Source: Zhengitettix transpicula (lineage: Eukaryota; Arthropoda; Insecta; Orthoptera; Tetrigidae). From it: DNA of 64,000 nucleotides. Position numbers and translations under genes: made by a program. This document shows positions 61,137-64,000 of the stretch, piece after piece (position 1 is the stretch's first letter; each line of letters begins with the position of its first letter). The stretch lies in assembly GCA_037074705.1 (NCBI GenBank), contig CM073590.1, forward strand, positions 3,966,001 through 4,030,000. Reading direction: 5' to 3'. The notes beneath the pieces were generated by a model. The model made no database searches and was not told where the DNA came from. It worked only from the letters and a program-made list of their open reading frames with translations.

Positions 61137-61262
61137 TTGGGTGTGCGGATTGTAAAGAAATATATGTCACACAAGGGCGGGCATAAAAACAGATTATATA
61201 ATCACAGACTAAATATGAAAACGAATGTCGCTACATATGAAAACGAAAAAACATACAGTTGA
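61137..61262 (+). pseudogene. Penelope-like GIY-YIG endonuclease fragment, frameshifted
   Basis: KIGCADCKEIYVTQGRA (CxxC, then IYV-Q-GR in place of IYIGQTGR) is followed in another frame by HKNRLYNHRLNMKTNVATYE. Penelope-like endonucleases have this order: C-x2-C, IYIGQT, then an Arg and a His a little later. A frame change lies at the GGGCGGGC run near 61180-61190. It starts right at the edge of the inverted repeat arm, so it was probably cut by that insertion. Confidence 0.5.
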
Positions 61263-64000
61263 TTAAGCGGGATTATAAGTTACATGCAGAGAAAAGAGAC
61301 TACAAAAATGAAGGCTGTTAAAATGAAGAAATAATAAATTTGAGGAAGGAGTCAGGGGCAATAGGAACGACATACGCGATTGTATGAAGTTTGGAGGTGG
61401 CAGGAAATAAATAATCTGCGAGAGGAATATAAAATTTGAACTGAATACATGAATAATATACAAAATATATAGTATAATAAAGATGTGAGCGTTTTTATTG
61501 GAAATTTCGGAAAGCATCAGAAGATGGCGTTGATGGCAAAGTCAGACGGGGAGAAAACGATCTGAATATGGTCACACGTCGGTGTAGTCTGACATAAATA
61601 AATGTGCATTTAAACAATGTCGTCCTAACAAAACACTTTTTAACAATATTGATGCTGCGTAATAAGACTAAAAACAAGTCCAACTCTAATTGACAAAACG
61701 GCGCCGACAAATAAAAGTAATAACGTAGAACGACTGATAATTATTACATTGTTTTCAAATAAATTAAATGTATTATTGTATTGTCATGTGTAGTTTATAC
61801 GTGTTTTTTTTTTCAGTTGAGAATGGCTGTAGGCGAAACCTCCTTACATAATTCATGTAGAATATATGAACCAAAAAAGGATAGGGATAGTTTTAGAATT
61901 TTTAAATGATTATAGCATAAGTCTATTCAAGGAAAAATATGTTTGGAAATAATAACATAGGTAAACTAAAAGAACCTATTTAAAACTAGTGTAGTGCTGT
62001 TACAAAATCTAAAATCTCATATCGTACTCTGCCCAGGATAAACGCGCATCGATGCGTACTTTTTTGAAGCTAAATTAACTCGAGCATCGTGATGGCTGCA
62101 GGTGTCTTTCAGTACCCAGGTAGTAGAGGGTTTCTAGACTGGCCTATTACGACATCTCAACGGGCGGATGAGATCACCTGTTCCCTGATAACTCTTTCAC
62201 AGAACATTTCCACATACACTATCCAAATTCTTCAGGTAGTTTTTTCTCTAGTTTACCTCTTTCATCCTCTCAAAACCGAACAGAATATTAGACACAAATC
62301 TTAACAGGCAATCTCACAGATTGCAAGTTAAATTCACTTCATCGCCAGCTGCCTTAAATTCTTCTGATCACGTCTGATTTTATGACCGTTTTGGGTTCAC
62401 ACGCCATTATTGGTCACAATTTATTTTGCACAAACCTTTCATTATCCACCAAACTATGTAGAAGCTGTCGGTGGCCATGACTTAGCGCAAACCTACCACA
62501 GAAAAAGTAAAGTTCTTTTGTTATTATTAATTTACCTCTTTGTACCTTTGAGGTTCATTACTGTAAAGAACGAGGCGCTCGAAGAAATATTATATTACTC
62601 ATTTCTCAAAGTTAGAGAATTAAAAATTCAGAACTGTGCACTCAGACGCCAGCTCACACTGAGAAGGAAAAATAGTTGAAGAAAAATCATATACTTCAAC
62701 TGGACCCCTCGAGATCGAAGGGATCTATTGCATGACCGTTTGATAGGTGGAATAGGAAAATTATACAAATAATTTAAATGAGATAAATATAGAAAAATGT
62801 CTCGCAAATATATATGAACCTTGGAAGTATACTTCAGGCAGAATACACATTAAAATGTAAGTTGAATTTGCTCTAAATTTTACATTTTGGTACATGTGAT
62901 GATGAAAGGCTTAACCTCTGAAAATGGCCTGTGACACGAGATTTTGTACCATAATATTTTAAAAAAATATAGCTCTTAAATTTATGTGACGTAGAATTTA
63001 GATGTATACATCTTTAAATGCAGTGATATCTACATGAATATATTTTTATTTTAATCATTTACTTCTTCAGCAATGCTAGTGTTATCTGTGAAATAGCCTA
63101 CGGTGTTTCACGTAACGCGTCAAAAGTTCAACCATTAATTTGGACAGTTTATATACGCAAACAGGCAACCGTTAATTTCACTCATACCTAAATTCACGGA
63201 ATTTACAGACGTGAAATCTGGCCTCGGCATGAATTATTATACAAAATTAACTGTATCATATCAAACACAAAAAATAATGTTTGTTTAAATTTAAGCTTAA
63301 CCGACATATATAATTATTTTTGTGAAAACAATTAGAGAAGCATTAATAACATTTTACATTAAAAGTTCTGGCGAACAAAGTATATAATTAAATATAAAAT
63401 GTTCACATTAAAGTAACGCTGAAAGTTAGAAAAAATTAAATTAATTCACGTGTTTTAAAGAAGTAATTATAATTTTAAATTAGTATTTCTGTCAATTGAA
63501 TGAATTGTTTCTGAGCAAAAGACTCAGTAGGGAAAAGTTTTGAAAGCTTCACAATGATCATTGAATAGCAATTTCTTATAATATTGGTACTAGAAAAACT
63601 ACAAAATATTTTGATTTTCCACGAAATAACATTCATAGACCACGATTGTAATAATTAATTTTGAACTTATGCACGGTTGTTGCTTTTATTGAAGTTAATT
63701 TTAATATATTGAGATATTTATAAGATTTGAATATCTATTATTTCATGAACCACTAGAAAAAAAATTCTTTATCTTATTCATACCAATGAGTATTATGTAA
63801 CTATTGGTTGTATATTTCGTATATTGTGAAATAAATATTCACGAATACAATATTTAATAAAAAAGTTATAAAAATATAAAAATTTTCTTGGTGGTCGGAG
63901 GGCCAACATTTAAAATAACTGAAAAGCAATATTCGCCAAACAGCCATTAAATAATTATTTGCAGTTGATCATATATTTTCAGGAACACCATAAAAGGAAC
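61263..64000. other. AT-rich DNA with no recognisable gene
   Basis: 61263-61500 is purine-rich on the plus strand like the neighbouring Penelope fragment. Frames at 62089-62304 and 62410-62679 are open for 71 and 89 codons but have no recognisable domain or clear splice sites. The end of the window is plain AT-rich DNA. Confidence 0.4.

Noticed and set aside
1..64000. Virus-derived or toxin genes
   Set aside because: No capsid, polymerase, envelope or toxin-like reading frame was seen. The only Gag-like frame belongs to a non-LTR retrotransposon.

Overview
This is animal, almost certainly insect, nuclear DNA: strongly AT-rich, very gene-poor, packed with transposable elements of several eukaryotic classes (Helitrons, non-LTR retrotransposons, Penelope-like elements, tRNA-derived SINEs, inverted-repeat elements), and with spliced rather than continuous coding sequence. 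No bacterial-style operon, rRNA gene, functional tRNA gene or CRISPR array was seen. I cannot name the species. Repeats of this size in so gene-poor a window fit a large insect genome, but that is inference.

Layout. 1-869 is plain AT-rich DNA. 870-17476 is one continuous 16.6-kb head-to-tail array of non-autonomous Helitrons: four units, each ending in a hairpin plus CTAG, joined directly as CTAG|TC without the A that an ordinary Helitron insertion would leave. Inside the units lie two minisatellites, one of exactly 281 bp (nine copies at 2438-4966, with a four-unit higher-order period) and one of about 312-315 bp. A much older solo relative lies at 24736-25508. 17789-18120 holds a broken Penelope-like GIY-YIG endonuclease on the minus strand. 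19311-23784 is dominated by a second family, called family B here: a poly(A)-ended retroposon of about 540-570 bp that forms trains in which neighbouring full copies share one target-site duplication. Two trains in opposite orientation make a large natural palindrome around 22.65 kb. Family B recurs, often cut at one end, at about 28.0, 31.1, 34.7, 39.5, 45.6-46.7, 52.5 and 58.3 kb.

26-48 kb is mostly unannotatable AT-rich DNA with SINEs, a foldback with a tRNA-like loop (29236-29463), a decayed coding-like block (30541-31103), and a 1.8-kb element with roughly 185-bp inverted ends (36808-38636). 49049-50680 is a minus-strand non-LTR retrotransposon that has lost most of its second ORF. Two further long inverted repeats lie at 55281-56341 (74-bp arms, one mismatch) and 59866-61131 (about 170-bp arms). 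A second Penelope-like remnant follows at 61137-61262.

Host genes. Only two starts are supportable, both on the plus strand and both encoding an N-terminal signal peptide cut by an intron. One has exons at 48105-48147 and 48242-48294, with a possible TATA promoter and noncoding first exon at 34191-34258. The other has a GC-rich first exon, with coding sequence 54959-55040. Their splice phases differ (0 and 1), so they cannot simply be alternative first exons spliced to one acceptor. The remaining exons of neither gene could be identified, and no product is named.
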